The position numbers and the translations under genes are program-made. A DNA stretch of 64,000 bases from Plasmodium brasilianum. Lineage: Eukaryota; Apicomplexa; Aconoidasida; Haemosporida; Plasmodiidae. The DNA lies in NCBI RefSeq assembly GCF_023973825.1, contig NC_090123.1:1471501-1535500 (forward strand). The letters are read 5' to 3'. How positions within the stretch are numbered: the first letter of the stretch is position 1; each line of letters opens with the position of its first letter. Positions 33,898-45,100 of the stretch are shown here, piece after piece. The notes beneath the pieces were generated by a model, which ran no database searches, was not told the origin of the DNA, and saw nothing but the letters and a program-made list of their open reading frames with translations.

Positions 33898-34116
33898 TTT
33901 TCCCGTTTGTACAAATTATCACGTGAACGTAATTGTGTTCATATGCGTCTAGACAAAAGTGTATACATGCAGGTAGGGGTAAATTTACATATATGGACAT
34001 GTGTTTAAGCAAAACTTTGAGTTCAAGAAGGAAAAAAAAAAAAAATATCATATATAAATATATTTAATTATATATATATGTTTAGTTATATATATTTGTT
34101 TAATTGTATATACACG

Positions 34117-34153
<37 letters not shown>

Positions 34154-34204
34154 TTATTTATTTAATTTTGTATATGTATGTATAAATATATTTGCACATA
34201 TATA

Positions 34205-34292
34205 TATGCATGTACATATTTGCATGTACATATTTGCATGTACATATTTGCATGTACATACTTGCATGTACATACTTGCATGTACATATTTG
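34205..34292. repeat. 14-bp tandem array in the MORN1 leader
   Basis: Six copies of TTTGCATGTACATA-type units end just before (TA)n and the MORN1 start. Each unit contains GCATGTAC. The frame through it (HVHTCMYILACTYL) is open to the MORN1 ATG but is a repeat artefact. Confidence 0.85.
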
Positions 34293-34313
34293 CATAAATA
34301 TATATATATATAT

Positions 34314-35450
34314 ATGTCAGTACCCGCGAGCACAGTTACCGCCTACCCCTCGACAATGACCGAGGAGGCACACTGTTACAACGGAAATATTAAAGACGGA
34401 TTGTTTCACGGGCATGGCGTTTTGATTTATTCAAAAGATGAGAAATATGAAGGGGATTTTATGTATGGAAAAAGAGAGGGAAAAGGAAAATTTACGTATG
34501 CTGATGGTGCAACATATGAAGGAGAATGGATTGATGACAAAATTCATGGAAAAGGGATAGCAAAATTTGTAAGTGGTAATATATATGAAGGAGAATGGAA
34601 AAATGGGAAAATAAATGGATATGGTATTTTAAATTATAACAATGGCGATAAATATGAAGGAGAATGGGTTGAAGGGAAAATGGATGGTAGAGGTACATAT
34701 ACATATGAAGACGGCGATGTATATGTAGGGGAATGGAAAAATGATAAAAGACATGGGAAAGGATGTGTTATATATAAAGGAAATGAAAATAAAATTGCAG
34801 AAACATATGAAGGAGATTGGTTTGAAGGGAAAATCCAAGGAAAAGGTACATACTTCTTTGCCGATGGAGGAGTATATGAAGGAGATTGGGTAGATGGTAA
34901 AATGGAAGGAAAAGGATTATATAAATATTTAAATGGTAATAAATATGAAGGGGATTGGTCTAACGACATGAAAAATGGTTATGGGGTTTTAACTTATGTT
35001 AATGGAGAAATGTATGAAGGATATTGGAAAGATGATAAAGTACATGGTAAAGGTACATTAACATATACTAAGGGGGATAAATATATAGGTGAATGGAAAT
35101 TTGCTAGGAAATCAGGGGAAGGGGAATTAATTTATGCTTCTGGTGATAAATTTAAAGGAGAATGGAAAAATGATAAGGCTAATGGGTTTGGAATACTTTT
35201 ATATTCAAATGGAAATAAATATGAAGGAGAATGGGTAGATGACCAAAGGCATGGATTTGGTACTTTTACATGTAAAGAAGATGGATCTATTTATTCTGGT
35301 AATTATGCCTTTAATAGAAGGGAAGGACAAGGTACCTTAATATTTCTTGATGGTATTATTATTGAAGGTTTATGGAATTCAGGTGTTTTAACCAAAGTTA
35401 CAAAATTTCAGTTAGCTCCATCTTCCCCTTGGAATGATCCAGACTTGTGA
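34314..35450 (+). CDS. MORN1: MORN repeat protein MORN1
   Basis: Membrane-associated ring protein of the apicomplexan basal complex; it marks and helps constrict the base of budding daughter cells at the inner membrane complex. The protein is almost entirely MORN repeats: I count about 14-15 units of ~23 residues (pattern YEGEW..GK..G.G...Y), for example YEGEWIDDKIHGKG and YEGDWVDGKMEGKG, some degenerate at the C-terminus. There is one exon and no low-complexity insertion, which is unusual here and fits a repeat rod under strong constraint. Two starts are possible: ATG 34314 (378 aa) or ATG 34356 (MTEEAHCYNG, 364 aa). The latter is nearest to the ~363-residue length I recall for MORN1 orthologues. 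Everything upstream of 34314 is repeat and (TA)n. Confidence 0.93.
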   Translation: MSVPASTVTAYPSTMTEEAHCYNGNIKDGLFHGHGVLIYSKDEKYEGDFMYGKREGKGKFTYADGATYEGEWIDDKIHGKGIAKFVSGNIYEGEWKNGKINGYGILNYNNGDKYEGEWVEGKMDGRGTYTYEDGDVYVGEWKNDKRHGKGCVIYKGNENKIAETYEGDWFEGKIQGKGTYFFADGGVYEGDWVDGKMEGKGLYKYLNGNKYEGDWSNDMKNGYGVLTYVNGEMYEGYWKDDKVHGKGTLTYTKGDKYIGEWKFARKSGEGELIYASGDKFKGEWKNDKANGFGILLYSNGNKYEGEWVDDQRHGFGTFTCKEDGSIYSGNYAFNRREGQGTLIFLDGIIIEGLWNSGVLTKVTKFQLAPSSPWNDPDL

Positions 35451-35852
35451 ACAGTCATTGCTTACACGGAAAAATTGTTCCAAAAAAAAAAAAAATAGAA
35501 GCACAATGAGGACCAATATACGTGCAGAGTAAAGCATATAGGGCTCTCATAACGTATGAATGGGTGCACAAACATATGAGAGGCAGAAGAACAAAAAATG
35601 AAAGACAAGTAAAATATATACATATATGTATGTGTTTATACATATGTGTATATATATGTGTATATATGTTTGTATATATGTGTGTGTCTATGTATGTATA
35701 TGTGTATGTGTGTATGTATGTATGTATGTATGTATGTATGTATGTGTATGTGTATATGACGAATTTACAGAGGCAAATATGCGCCGTTGCCCACGTCGAA
35801 TAATGTTGAACAGTGGGGAAAAATACATGTCTGATAACAGGACTTATAAATT

Positions 35853-36092
35853 ATGATTATCTTTTTACGAAATACCATAAAAAGGAACAAAAGAGTACGG
35901 ACAGCTCGGATGAAAGAAGGGGTAAATGTTTATACAGTGTGCTTGATTTATCAAGGAATACTCATAAGCAAAAGTGTACGAACATCTTACACATTAGGGT
36001 ACCATACTTATAATAAAGAAGGATTGTGTGAAAAGCATAAAACTAGTTATTGTTTTCTTAATAAAAATGGGCAAAAATGTACGCAGCATTGA
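35853..36092 (+). CDS. Possible small Cys-containing protein (79 aa)
   Basis: An ATG-initiated 79-codon frame with balanced composition: KRNKRVRTARMKEGVNVYTV, then YTLGYHTYNKEGLCEKHK and a C-terminal half with Cys/His (LCEKH, SYCF, QKC). It sits in a local stretch of higher GC between MORN1 and the minisatellites. An overlapping frame (NTCLITGLINYDYLFTKYHK, then DSSDERRGKC) is also open and protein-like, so the region may be a small spliced gene whose exons I cannot order. No family recognised. Confidence 0.3.
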   Translation: MIIFLRNTIKRNKRVRTARMKEGVNVYTVCLIYQGILISKSVRTSYTLGYHTYNKEGLCEKHKTSYCFLNKNGQKCTQH

Positions 36093-36414
36093 AATTAACT
36101 AGAAACTTAAGCCTTTTCTTGTCCAATAAGTCTATTCGTTGACGGAATGAAAAAGAAAAAATTAACAAATGTATTTTAACAGATAAATAAACAAATAAAT
36201 TAACTACTATATTAACAAAAAAATGAATTAACGAGTTAACACATAAATAAACAGGAGCAGTTGTTTGTTTATATTTTTGGCTAATATAAACCTTTTTCCG
36301 CTTTTAGCGTCAACCGTTATAAAATGTATTTTCTTGAACTAATTTTTCATTTGTTAGTTTTTCTTAAGTCTTTTGTTAATAATTATTTTTTGTAATAATT
36401 CGTGTTATTTATTG

Positions 36415-36560
36415 CTTTTGTTTTTGTTTTTGTTCTTGTTTTTATAGTTGTTCTTGTTCTTGTTTTTATTGTTGTTCTTGTTCTTGTTTTTATCGTTGTT
36501 TTTGTTCTTGTTTTTATAGTTGTTTTTGTTCTTGTTTTTATAGTTGTTCTTGTTTTTGAT
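36415..36560. repeat. GTTCTTGTTTTTAT minisatellite
   Basis: Units of TTGTTCTTGTTTTTATAG and TTTTTATCGTTG type, 18-24 bp, six to seven copies. Open plus frame (VFIVVLVL) is an artefact. Confidence 0.8.
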
Positions 36561-36774
36561 TTTGTTTTTGATTTCTTTTCTACTTTGTTTTCATTTTTCC
36601 CTTTTTTTTTTTTGCTTTTGCCCGTTTATTCTTGCATATTTTAGAATTTGCTCCTTTGTTTTTTTACATTTTAAGCCATTTTTTTTTATGTAATTTTTTT
36701 TTTCTTTTCCTTAAATTCTTAATTATATTAAACGTTGAGTAGACTGAACAAATGAAAGAAGAGAAAATCAAATG

Positions 36775-36885
36775 AAAAAATAAATGCGAAAATAAATGCG
36801 AAAATAAATGCGAAAATAAATGCGAAAATAAATGTGAAAATAAGTGCGAAAATAAGTGCGAAAATAAGTGTGAAAACAAAAACGA
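36775..36885. repeat. 12-bp minisatellite AAATAAATGCGA
   Basis: Nine units of AAATAAATGCGA / AAATAAGTGCGA / AAATAAGTGTGA. Variant types are clustered from left to right. Confidence 0.9.
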
Positions 36886-37164
36886 AAAAGCCGTGTTAAT
36901 AGTTTCCCTTTTATGAATTTTTATCAAAAAAAAAAAAAAAAAAGGAAAATGAAAATACAAAAAATGATGCTACTTCACTATAGCAAATATATTATCTTTT
37001 ATTTTTAAGATAAAATGCACAGTAAGAGTTACAATGTTGTGATACGCCAATTTATGGAGCCATTTTATTTTCTCGTACGTTCATAAGTCATAAGGTGTTT
37101 TAATGCATGATCTCATATGTCCTTACCCGTAAATAAATTGCCTTAAGGGTTTATATATTACCTT

Positions 37165-37390
37165 ACGCGTTCATGTATTTCCTTACGTGTTCATGTATTT
37201 CCTTACGTGTTCATGTATTTCCTTACGTGTTCATGTATTTCCTTACGTGTTCATGTATTTCCTTACGTGTTCATGTATTTCCTTACGCGTTCATACATTT
37301 TGTCACACGTTTATGCATTTTGTTACACGTTAATACATTTTGTTACACGTTAATACATTTTGTCACAAGTTCATACATTTTGTCAGACCT
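37165..37390. repeat. 20-bp minisatellite CCTTACGTGTTCATGTATTT
   Basis: Six almost perfect 20-bp units (CCTTACGTGTTCATGTATTT) are followed by five diverged ones (TGTCACACGTTTATGCATTT type). The array ends about 140 bases before the next start codon. Unit length is not a multiple of three. Confidence 0.9.
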
Positions 37391-37526
37391 GTTCTCCAAT
37401 TTTATTAGAAGATAATACATATTTGTATATTATCTTTAAATTTCGCTTAACATCCTGTAAAATATTTTTTTTTTTTTCGTTTTAATTTTGTCCTTCCTTA
37501 GCATTAGATACACGAATGTTATAAAA

Positions 37527-39722
37527 ATGGCTACTTTTAAAAAATTATGTGAGGATACACTGAATGAAAAAGAAAGATATGTAGGTATTGAAACGGTATT
37601 AGAGAGAATATTTGACGAACTAATATTTGACTTTAAAAAAAAATTCATAGAAAAGATATCGACACTAATTGAGGAAGTAAAAGATAGTGCATCAATTTTC
37701 GAAATTGATAAAAAGGGATATGACTTAAAAGGTAATAAGGAAAATGAGGAGAAAAAAAAAAAAAAGGAGGAAAATTTATATAATGATAGTTCTCTAGGTG
37801 TGTACTTAAATGATTTTAAAGACAGTAATAAAAAAAGTTTATTGAAAAAAATTCAAAAAGAAATGGATGAACTTAAAATGGGAGAACGAAGGATGGATGA
37901 ACTTAAAATGGGAGAACGAAGGATGGATGAACGTAAAATGGGAGATCGAAGGATGGATGAACGTAAAACGAGTGAACGAAGGATGGATGAACTAAAAGTT
38001 GAAGAATTGCATAAAAAATGGAATAATGAAAATGATCTTGACGAGGATAAAATGGAATTTCTTCATTTGGTCAAGGGGAAAAGTGAAGATGGAAATTGGT
38101 CTAGTAAAAAGGTTTGTACAAATGGTTGTACAAATGGTTGTACAAAGGGTAGTATAAAGGGTAGTATAAAGGGTAGTATAAAGGACAGTAACATATATAA
38201 CTCGCGAAATGAATTTTCTGGTATATTAAGTAAAGAAATAAACAACAAGTCCGATAAATATAAAGGAGATAGCAATTTTTTAACTTTATTACCATCAAAT
38301 AATTATAATTATGAACAAACAAAAAAAAATTCAAATATTGATCAAAGCATAAATGAGTTTGTAATCTCTAGTAAGTTAAATAACAATGTAGAAGACTCAA
38401 ATACACCGAGTGATGAAAGTAAAAAAAATGATAGGGGGGATGTATATTCTAATATAATCAGCAAATACACTATGAAACGTCTTTTTTCGAATAGATTTTA
38501 CACAAAGGAGTATAACAGCGATGATCATGAGAATGCTGATCGAACGAATGTTGATCGAACGAATGTTGATCGAACGAATACTGATCTAACGAATGTTGAT
38601 CTCTATTCTGATAGGAATAGTGAGAAATTCCACAGCTCTTTTGTTAGTAAACTGGACAAGTATGGAATTGCGCGCAGTGAGAAGGGTGCAAAGGAGGGCA
38701 GCAAGAATGGAAAAAAGGATGATACGCATAGTGATGAACTTAACGATGAACGCAGTGATGAAGAGCAAGACGAATCTAACGGTAAGGAGGATAACCAAAA
38801 GGAGAAGATAAAAATCGCTTCAACCAATAAATCATACCGTATGAGAATCAATGATAAGGTAAATTCAGAAAGAGATCATGATCAAAGTTTGAAAGAAGGT
38901 GCTAAATCTAAGGCAAATTCTTTAAATTATGAAAAGGAAGATACCCAGAGTTTGTTATCAGCAGAATTAAATGAACGGAATAAAATTTTAAAAAATTACT
39001 CGCATGTTGAATTATTACCAAATAAGCGTAATACAAATGATATAAGAGAAAATGAAGAAAAAAAAAGTAAAGACTTATTTTTTGAAGTTATCAGGGGGAA
39101 AAGAAGAAAACATTTAAGGGGTTTCGATTGTGAAGATTGTAAATCATTTTATAATGAAATATATTCTGATAATTTAGAATATGAAAATTTTAAAAAAGGA
39201 GAAAAAAAAAAATATATAAATAAACCAAATATGATGGATCATATTACGAATATGCAAATGAATAAAAATTCTCTTAATGATATATTAATTAAGCATGAAC
39301 AAGTTAATAAAAAAGCAGAGGATAATATATATCAAAATTCTATCAAAAATTGTGAAAATAAAAAAGAATTAAATGAAAATGCCTTAATGGAAAATACTTT
39401 AAATGAAAAGTATGTTCATAACATTCAAAAGGACAGACATAAAACTTTTTTTAATTCTTCGTTACAATGTAGTTCAGACAGTTATAAGTATGTTGATAAA
39501 TATGCAATAAACAAAAAGAATTGTTATTACAATAATTTAGTTAAACCAAATGAAATACAGGAAGAAAAGTTTTACGAAATTGACGATGAACAGGAAGAAA
39601 AAATAGCGAAAAAAAAAGAAAATAAAAAAAATAAAATTATTCAGTCTTTTTCACGCCATAGGTATCATAGAAAAGTTAATGATTCTCCTCAAAATTTCTG
39701 GAGTTTCGATTTTTTTAAATAA
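37527..39722 (+). CDS. CtIP/Sae2/Ctp1-like DNA-end-resection factor
   Basis: 731-aa hydrophilic protein that would usually be called unknown. Its C-terminus carries the signature of the Sae2/CtIP/Ctp1/Com1 family, which stimulates the MRE11-RAD50 nuclease at DNA breaks. Residues 523-538 (RGKRRKHLRGFDCEDC, then KSFY) match the basic-Gly-CxxC-xxFY block. The last 23 residues contain SRHRY (709-713) and DSPQNFWSFDFF (719-730), matching the SRHR...(S/T)P.(N/G)FW...F ending. Ser720-Pro is at the position of the CDK site in Sae2/CtIP. The N-terminus (residues ~3-50) is a helical segment suited to the family's oligomerisation coiled coil. Oddities: 171 residues separate CxxC from SRHR, against a few tens in other species. 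There are also internal tandem repeats (MDELKMGERR-like, 37863-38010; CTNG/SIKG; DRTNV). Start: first ATG after TTG-led codons (MATFKKLCEDTLNEKE). The middle is Asn/Lys/Asp-rich filler. Confidence 0.78.
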   Translation: MATFKKLCEDTLNEKERYVGIETVLERIFDELIFDFKKKFIEKISTLIEEVKDSASIFEIDKKGYDLKGNKENEEKKKKKEENLYNDSSLGVYLNDFKDSNKKSLLKKIQKEMDELKMGERRMDELKMGERRMDERKMGDRRMDERKTSERRMDELKVEELHKKWNNENDLDEDKMEFLHLVKGKSEDGNWSSKKVCTNGCTNGCTKGSIKGSIKGSIKDSNIYNSRNEFSGILSKEINNKSDKYKGDSNFLTLLPSNNYNYEQTKKNSNIDQSINEFVISSKLNNNVEDSNTPSDESKKNDRGDVYSNIISKYTMKRLFSNRFYTKEYNSDDHENADRTNVDRTNVDRTNTDLTNVDLYSDRNSEKFHSSFVSKLDKYGIARSEKGAKEGSKNGKKDDTHSDELNDERSDEEQDESNGKEDNQKEKIKIASTNKSYRMRINDKVNSERDHDQSLKEGAKSKANSLNYEKEDTQSLLSAELNERNKILKNYSHVELLPNKRNTNDIRENEEKKSKDLFFEVIRGKRRKHLRGFDCEDCKSFYNEIYSDNLEYENFKKGEKKKYINKPNMMDHITNMQMNKNSLNDILIKHEQVNKKAEDNIYQNSIKNCENKKELNENALMENTLNEKYVHNIQKDRHKTFFNSSLQCSSDSYKYVDKYAINKKNCYYNNLVKPNEIQEEKFYEIDDEQEEKIAKKKENKKNKIIQSFSRHRYHRKVNDSPQNFWSFDFFK

Positions 39723-41005
39723 GAAATATTTACGCGTATGTACATTCGCATATACATATATATTTGTATATATATGTATATGTGCATTTTTATCTGTACA
39801 TACGCGCATATTTGGAATTCATAAATTTTGTTTTGAAGTGGGTGAAGCGTTATTTGCTTTTTGTGTTATGGCGCGTATTTATTTGAATTACGTATTTATT
39901 TGAATTACGTATTTATTTGAATTACGTATTTATTTGAATTACGTATTTATTTGTACTATGTATTTATTTGTGCTGCTTATTTATTTATGCTGCAAAATTG
40001 TTTATAATAATATTTGGCCATGTTGCATAATTGTTTACATTATTGTGTATTTGCGTATGTTACACGTTCGCACATATTTCGCCTTATTTTTTTTATTTTA
40101 TTTTGTTAATTACACTTTTGAATTATTGCACGCTTTGTTATGTAAACGAAAAATTCTTTACGTGTAATAAAAAAAATTGTTCGCTTCACTTTTATATCAT
40201 TAAATCATTTTTTTTTAATGTCTAATTCCTTTTTTTTTTTTTTTTTTTTTTTTATTACCTTTTTTACTTTGTTTTTTCCTTTTTATTTTTGTGTCATATG
40301 TTGTTAACAAGATGTATATATATCATTAAACTTCGTAGTTAATTTTTTTTTTTTTTTTTTTTTTTCCCATTTATTTAAATTTTTTATGGTATTTAGAATA
40401 CCACAAATATAATATAATTTACACTATTACAGTTGTAAGTGAAAACAAAGAGGAAAGCGCGAAATAAAATAAATTGTATAAAATCATATCTGTTCATAAT
40501 GCCTTACCATAACTGTTAAGTTTTGAAACGATTGGATCCAGTGCTTTTGCTAAAACAAGTAATATGCACGCATGTGTATGAAAATGTAAGTATATATTGA
40601 TATATTATGTATGTATAAATAAAAAAAGGAATGAAACTTAAATTATTTATCATGAACATATGCAACTGTCATATCTGTATTGCTTTTAGAATTGTTAAAT
40701 GTATACATGTATGTATGTATGTATATATATGTGTGTATATTTATGGGTATATATACGCATGTACACTTGTGTGTATTTATAAACACAATTTATTGCAGTA
40801 TTATAATACCAAGTAATACAACTTTTAAGTTTTTTTTTTTTTTTTTCATTTATATATATATATATATATATACATATTGTGAACTGAAATTTTCTCTTTG
40901 CTATATTTATTTTTAAAAAAGCTTATAATCATCGTTTGCATTTATTTTTTTAAGAAATCAGACAATTATCATTATTCATTTAAAAGTATTAAATTTAAAA
41001 ATGTT

Positions 41006-41036
<31 letters not shown>

Positions 41037-41645
41037 GCTTTAGTTTGAAATAAGGCCACTATAAAATTTTGTAAATTTTTTCTACGTACCGTTTTATGTT
41101 TTTAAAGAATGACCAAAACGTGTATTGACGACTGACGAGTTTTACGCATATTCACATATGTAGTACATGCATGTGTATTTCTGTATGTATGCATTTCTTT
41201 ATGTATATATGTATATTTATGTTTGCACATATACACAATATTCAGCGATTTAAGCACTAGACATGTATATAAAAATTACAGTTAAAAAAGAAAAAGAAAA
41301 AGTGATACAGTACAGTTCAATGTAGCATTTTAAATGATTATGATTTTTTTACGTACCGACTGATTTTTATTCGTTATTTTCTTTTATTTTGCTTTATTTT
41401 GCTATATTTTGCTATATTTTTCCAAATTTGCCTTATTTTTCTTTATTTTATTTAGTTGGCATTTTTCCAGTGTTCATACAAAAACACCTTCCGTTGTGCT
41501 GTGATTACTTGCACCTACTTTTTTTCTGTACACCGCTAGAATACAGTTCAAGAAAAAAAAGGCAGATTGTAATTAGAAGAATTTTGTTTTACGTACTTTT
41601 GGTTTTAATCATTTAAATGAGGATTATTAAATAATTTATAAAAAT
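39723..41645. other. Intergenic region
   Basis: Contains an 18-bp minisatellite (39875-39965), two long T runs (40229-40253, 40341-40365), (TA)n tracts (40855-40871, 41010-41035), and the presumed promoter of the OTU gene. Nothing coding is supported. Confidence 0.65.
39875..39965. repeat. 18-bp repeat TTGAATTACGTATTTATT
   Basis: Five units, the last ones diverging to TTGTACTATGTATTTATT. Downstream of the CtIP-like gene, probably in its 3' flank. Confidence 0.85.
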
Positions 41646-42069
41646 ATGAAAAAACAAAAGAGGAATAGTCCGCAAAGGAGGAAAAAAATTAAGGAAAAAA
41701 ACAACATAGTAAGGGCGGTAAAATAAAAAAAAGAAAGGAAAAGAAATAAAAGGAAAAAATGTATATGATAAGATATATACACAACTACACATATATGTAA
41801 TTTACGTATAAATATAATATGTTTATATATTTCGATTTATATCATTTTAACTTTTAGGATTACGAAGAAAGTAAAGCACCTAATGGGGGAATTACATATT
41901 CACTGGTAAACTCTTAAAAAAAAAAAAAGAATCAATTCAAAATAATTATAAAAATAGTTTTTTTTTTTTTTTTTTTTTTTCTAGCTAGCCATTTTAGTGG
42001 TTTATTATGTTCATTACTATTTTAATATTATTATGACGTGTTAATACGTTATTATAAAAGTAGTCGTTA

Positions 42070-42100
<31 letters not shown>

Positions 42101-45100
42101 TCATTCATTCATTCATTCATTCATTCATTTTTATCTCTTTTTTTCTATCAATTAACATAGATAAATGATTATCATGACAGTAATTTTAAAAAAAATTTTT
42201 ATATAAAAAGCATAAGAACAGATGGAAACTGTTTATTTAGAGCAGTTTCGGATCAGTTATATAACTACGAGGAGAACTATAAAGAAATTAGAAAACGAGT
42301 GGTTAGTTGTCTTTCTTTGTTTGAAGTGCGATTTTTGCGCCGTTAATTAATTTGGTTTTTTGCTTCATGTTTGTTTGTATACCTTCGTGTTTACTTGTCT
42401 GCATGTGTGCATATGTACCTGTTTGTTTGTCTTCATGTCTGACTGTATGCTTGTCTGTATGACTGTATTTATGACCTATTACGCACGCGATATGGAAAGT
42501 GGCAGGTTTTATAATTAACAAGAAGGACATACATGCTTATATTTTTATGCCCCCTTTTTTTTCTTTTTTTTTTTTTTTTTTTCTTTCCAGGTTGAACATT
42601 TATTAAAAAACGAAGAAAAGTATAAGAATTTCTTGGAATATGATGAAAGCTTTAAATCTTATATAGAAAGGTAAGCTATTAAAATTTGTGGAAGATCGGT
42701 GTAAGTATCATTTTATATACATTCCCGTTGTGTGCTTCCATATAATTTGCCTGTATGTAGATATACAGACATCCTATTGTGTGTGTATATATGTGCATAT
42801 ATAAATATATATGTTTCTTGACCCTTGTTATTGCATGTGTTCATTTACTGTGTGTGTTATTCTTTTTTAAGAATAAGCCTGGATGGTACATGGGGAGGGC
42901 AGTTAGAACTTCAAGCCGTGGGAGAATTATTCAAAGTAAACAAATAGAAAGATACAAAAAATTAAGTATGAACCGTCAAATGTTATGCATATAACGTAAA
43001 GTTTGAAGCAATAAAAATGAATGTTAATTTTTTTTTTTTTTTTTTTTTTTTATTTATTTATTTTTTGTGAACTGTAATAACATGTATGATTTATTCCTTT
43101 TATATCTCTTCACTAATGAGTTATTTTTTTATTCCCTGCATTATCTACCCACTCCTCATCTGTATTTCACTGTATGACATATGAAAAAATGTAATAATAA
43201 TGAACAAAATTAATATATATGTGATTACCTTTTGTATATGAACAGGTTAATATATTAATATACCAGGAAAATGGGTGCATCCTAGAAATAAAAAATCATA
43301 GCGATGACAACAAGTGCATACAGTTACACTATGCCTCTAGCGTATGTCTTTTTTTCTTTTTTTTCTTTTTAATATATACATATGGAATTGTATACGTGCC
43401 AAATTTTTATCTATAAGATGTTGAAGGTGGTTTTTTCCCCCCTATTCATGCTTTTCCATTCGTTATTCATTTCACCGTACTCCGTTAACTGTTAACCGAG
43501 CTGTTCATTTCTTTTATCTTTTTTTTTTTTTTTTTTCCTCTTAATGGCTTCCTTATTTTGACTGTATATTTTTTCCGTCATACAAATTTTCAGGAGCATT
43601 ATAACAGTGTGAGGTTCAAGAACAGGGCTCTAGAAAATGAACTCAAGTGTATATTAGACTTAAGAGAAATAGTAATTATAAAAAATAAAAAATTACTACA
43701 AAATTTGCACGATGTTTATGCGCCTATGCATACACGTGTTTGTATATCTTCATGAATGTAGACATATACACCCTACATATGTTCCGTCTTTATGTTGAGT
43801 TAATACCATATTAAATAGTAGATGCATTTTTTTGATAAACGCTCTGATAATGTCATTACATATGATATAATTTTTAGATGAAGAGAAAATTTTTTTTTTT
43901 TTTTGTAATTTGTATTATGAGTGCGTTTTTATAAAACTGTGCGTATAAGTAGCTCCAATCTGCACGGTGTGTAATTAGGTTTATTTGGAAAGTTTATTAC
44001 ATATATGCGTATGTATGTATGTATGTACATGTATGTATATATATGTGTGTATATATATGTGTGTATATATACTCATATATATGTATATGTGATTTCCTTT
44101 TCTGCCTGATCGTGCGTGCACACAGCTGAACGACAAGGACGAGAACGATTCGACGAAAACTTTCTATGAGACGACGGAAAACGAGCTAACGGATGAGAAT
44201 GAGGATTGCAGTTCAAGTCATATAAAAGAGAACAGGAAAATGAATGATAGTTTAGGGGATAAATCAAATTGCTTTAGTAGATTAATGGAGGAACAATATG
44301 GATTAGGTGAATATATAAATGATAAGGATGAACCATATATTTTTTTTGTAAGTGAGGATGAGAATACACCAAATGCTTTTGATATATTACAAAGTATTAG
44401 TAATGGGATAAGACGTAAAAAAGCAAGGAGTAGGAGTATGCCAGGGATTAATGAAAAATTTCTTTATTTTTTTTCGAAAAATCAACTAAATGAAAAAATA
44501 GAAAGTGATAGTACAATTGATAACTTAAATGAAAAGAAAAATATAGAAAAAAAAAAGCAAAAAAAAAATGAAAAAAGGAAAATTAATTTTCTCAAATGCA
44601 ATTATATAGGACACGAAAATGAAGATATTTTGAATGAGTATTTGTCTAGCATTGGTAATAATAGCAGTGATTTGGGGAAGGCTACTATTCGTATATGTTA
44701 TAATAAAACATTCCACAAGTATTTGCGCTTATCCAAAATGATGGGGGAAATTGAGGGGGAACCAGAGGGGAGACTTGCCGTGGAGGATAACAACCAGGTT
44801 AGGCACAACACCCAGGTTAGGAAGAACAATCGAGTTAAGCAGAATGACCAAGTGGAAAGGAACAATCAGCTGGATGAGATTCATGAGGGGGATGATACAA
44901 ATGACAGGGTTGAGTTGGAGAATGAGAAATACCGTAATAAGGGAAATACCAATTTATGGCATAATGATAATTGCGCTATGCAAACATGTTCAAATGGAAT
45001 CAGCATGGTTAACAATCAATATGAAGATAAGGAAAACAGAAAGAGTAATACTTCAAATGCACAAAAAGACAACAACAGTAGTAGTACTAATAGCAGTAGT

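Larger units (their letters stand above)
31646..34313. other. Intergenic region between divergent genes
   Basis: Upstream regions of the 188-aa gene (minus) and MORN1 (plus). Contents: an isolated ten-base C run (32112-32121), (TA)n at 32436-32452 and 32954-32984, short GTAAAATTA-type repeats (33270-33335), a 15-bp minisatellite, one of the longest T runs in the window, and a leader array. No coding region is supported. Confidence 0.65.
35451..37526. other. Intergenic region with three minisatellites and a small ORF
   Basis: Contains (TATG)n at 35630-35755, a GC-richer stretch 35760-36095 with a small ORF, then three separate minisatellites (36415-36560, 36775-36885, 37165-37390). No other coding sequence is seen. 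Confidence 0.65.

Noticed and set aside
34206..34313. N-terminal extension of MORN1
   Set aside because: It is a 14-bp DNA repeat plus (TA)n read in frame, not protein-like.
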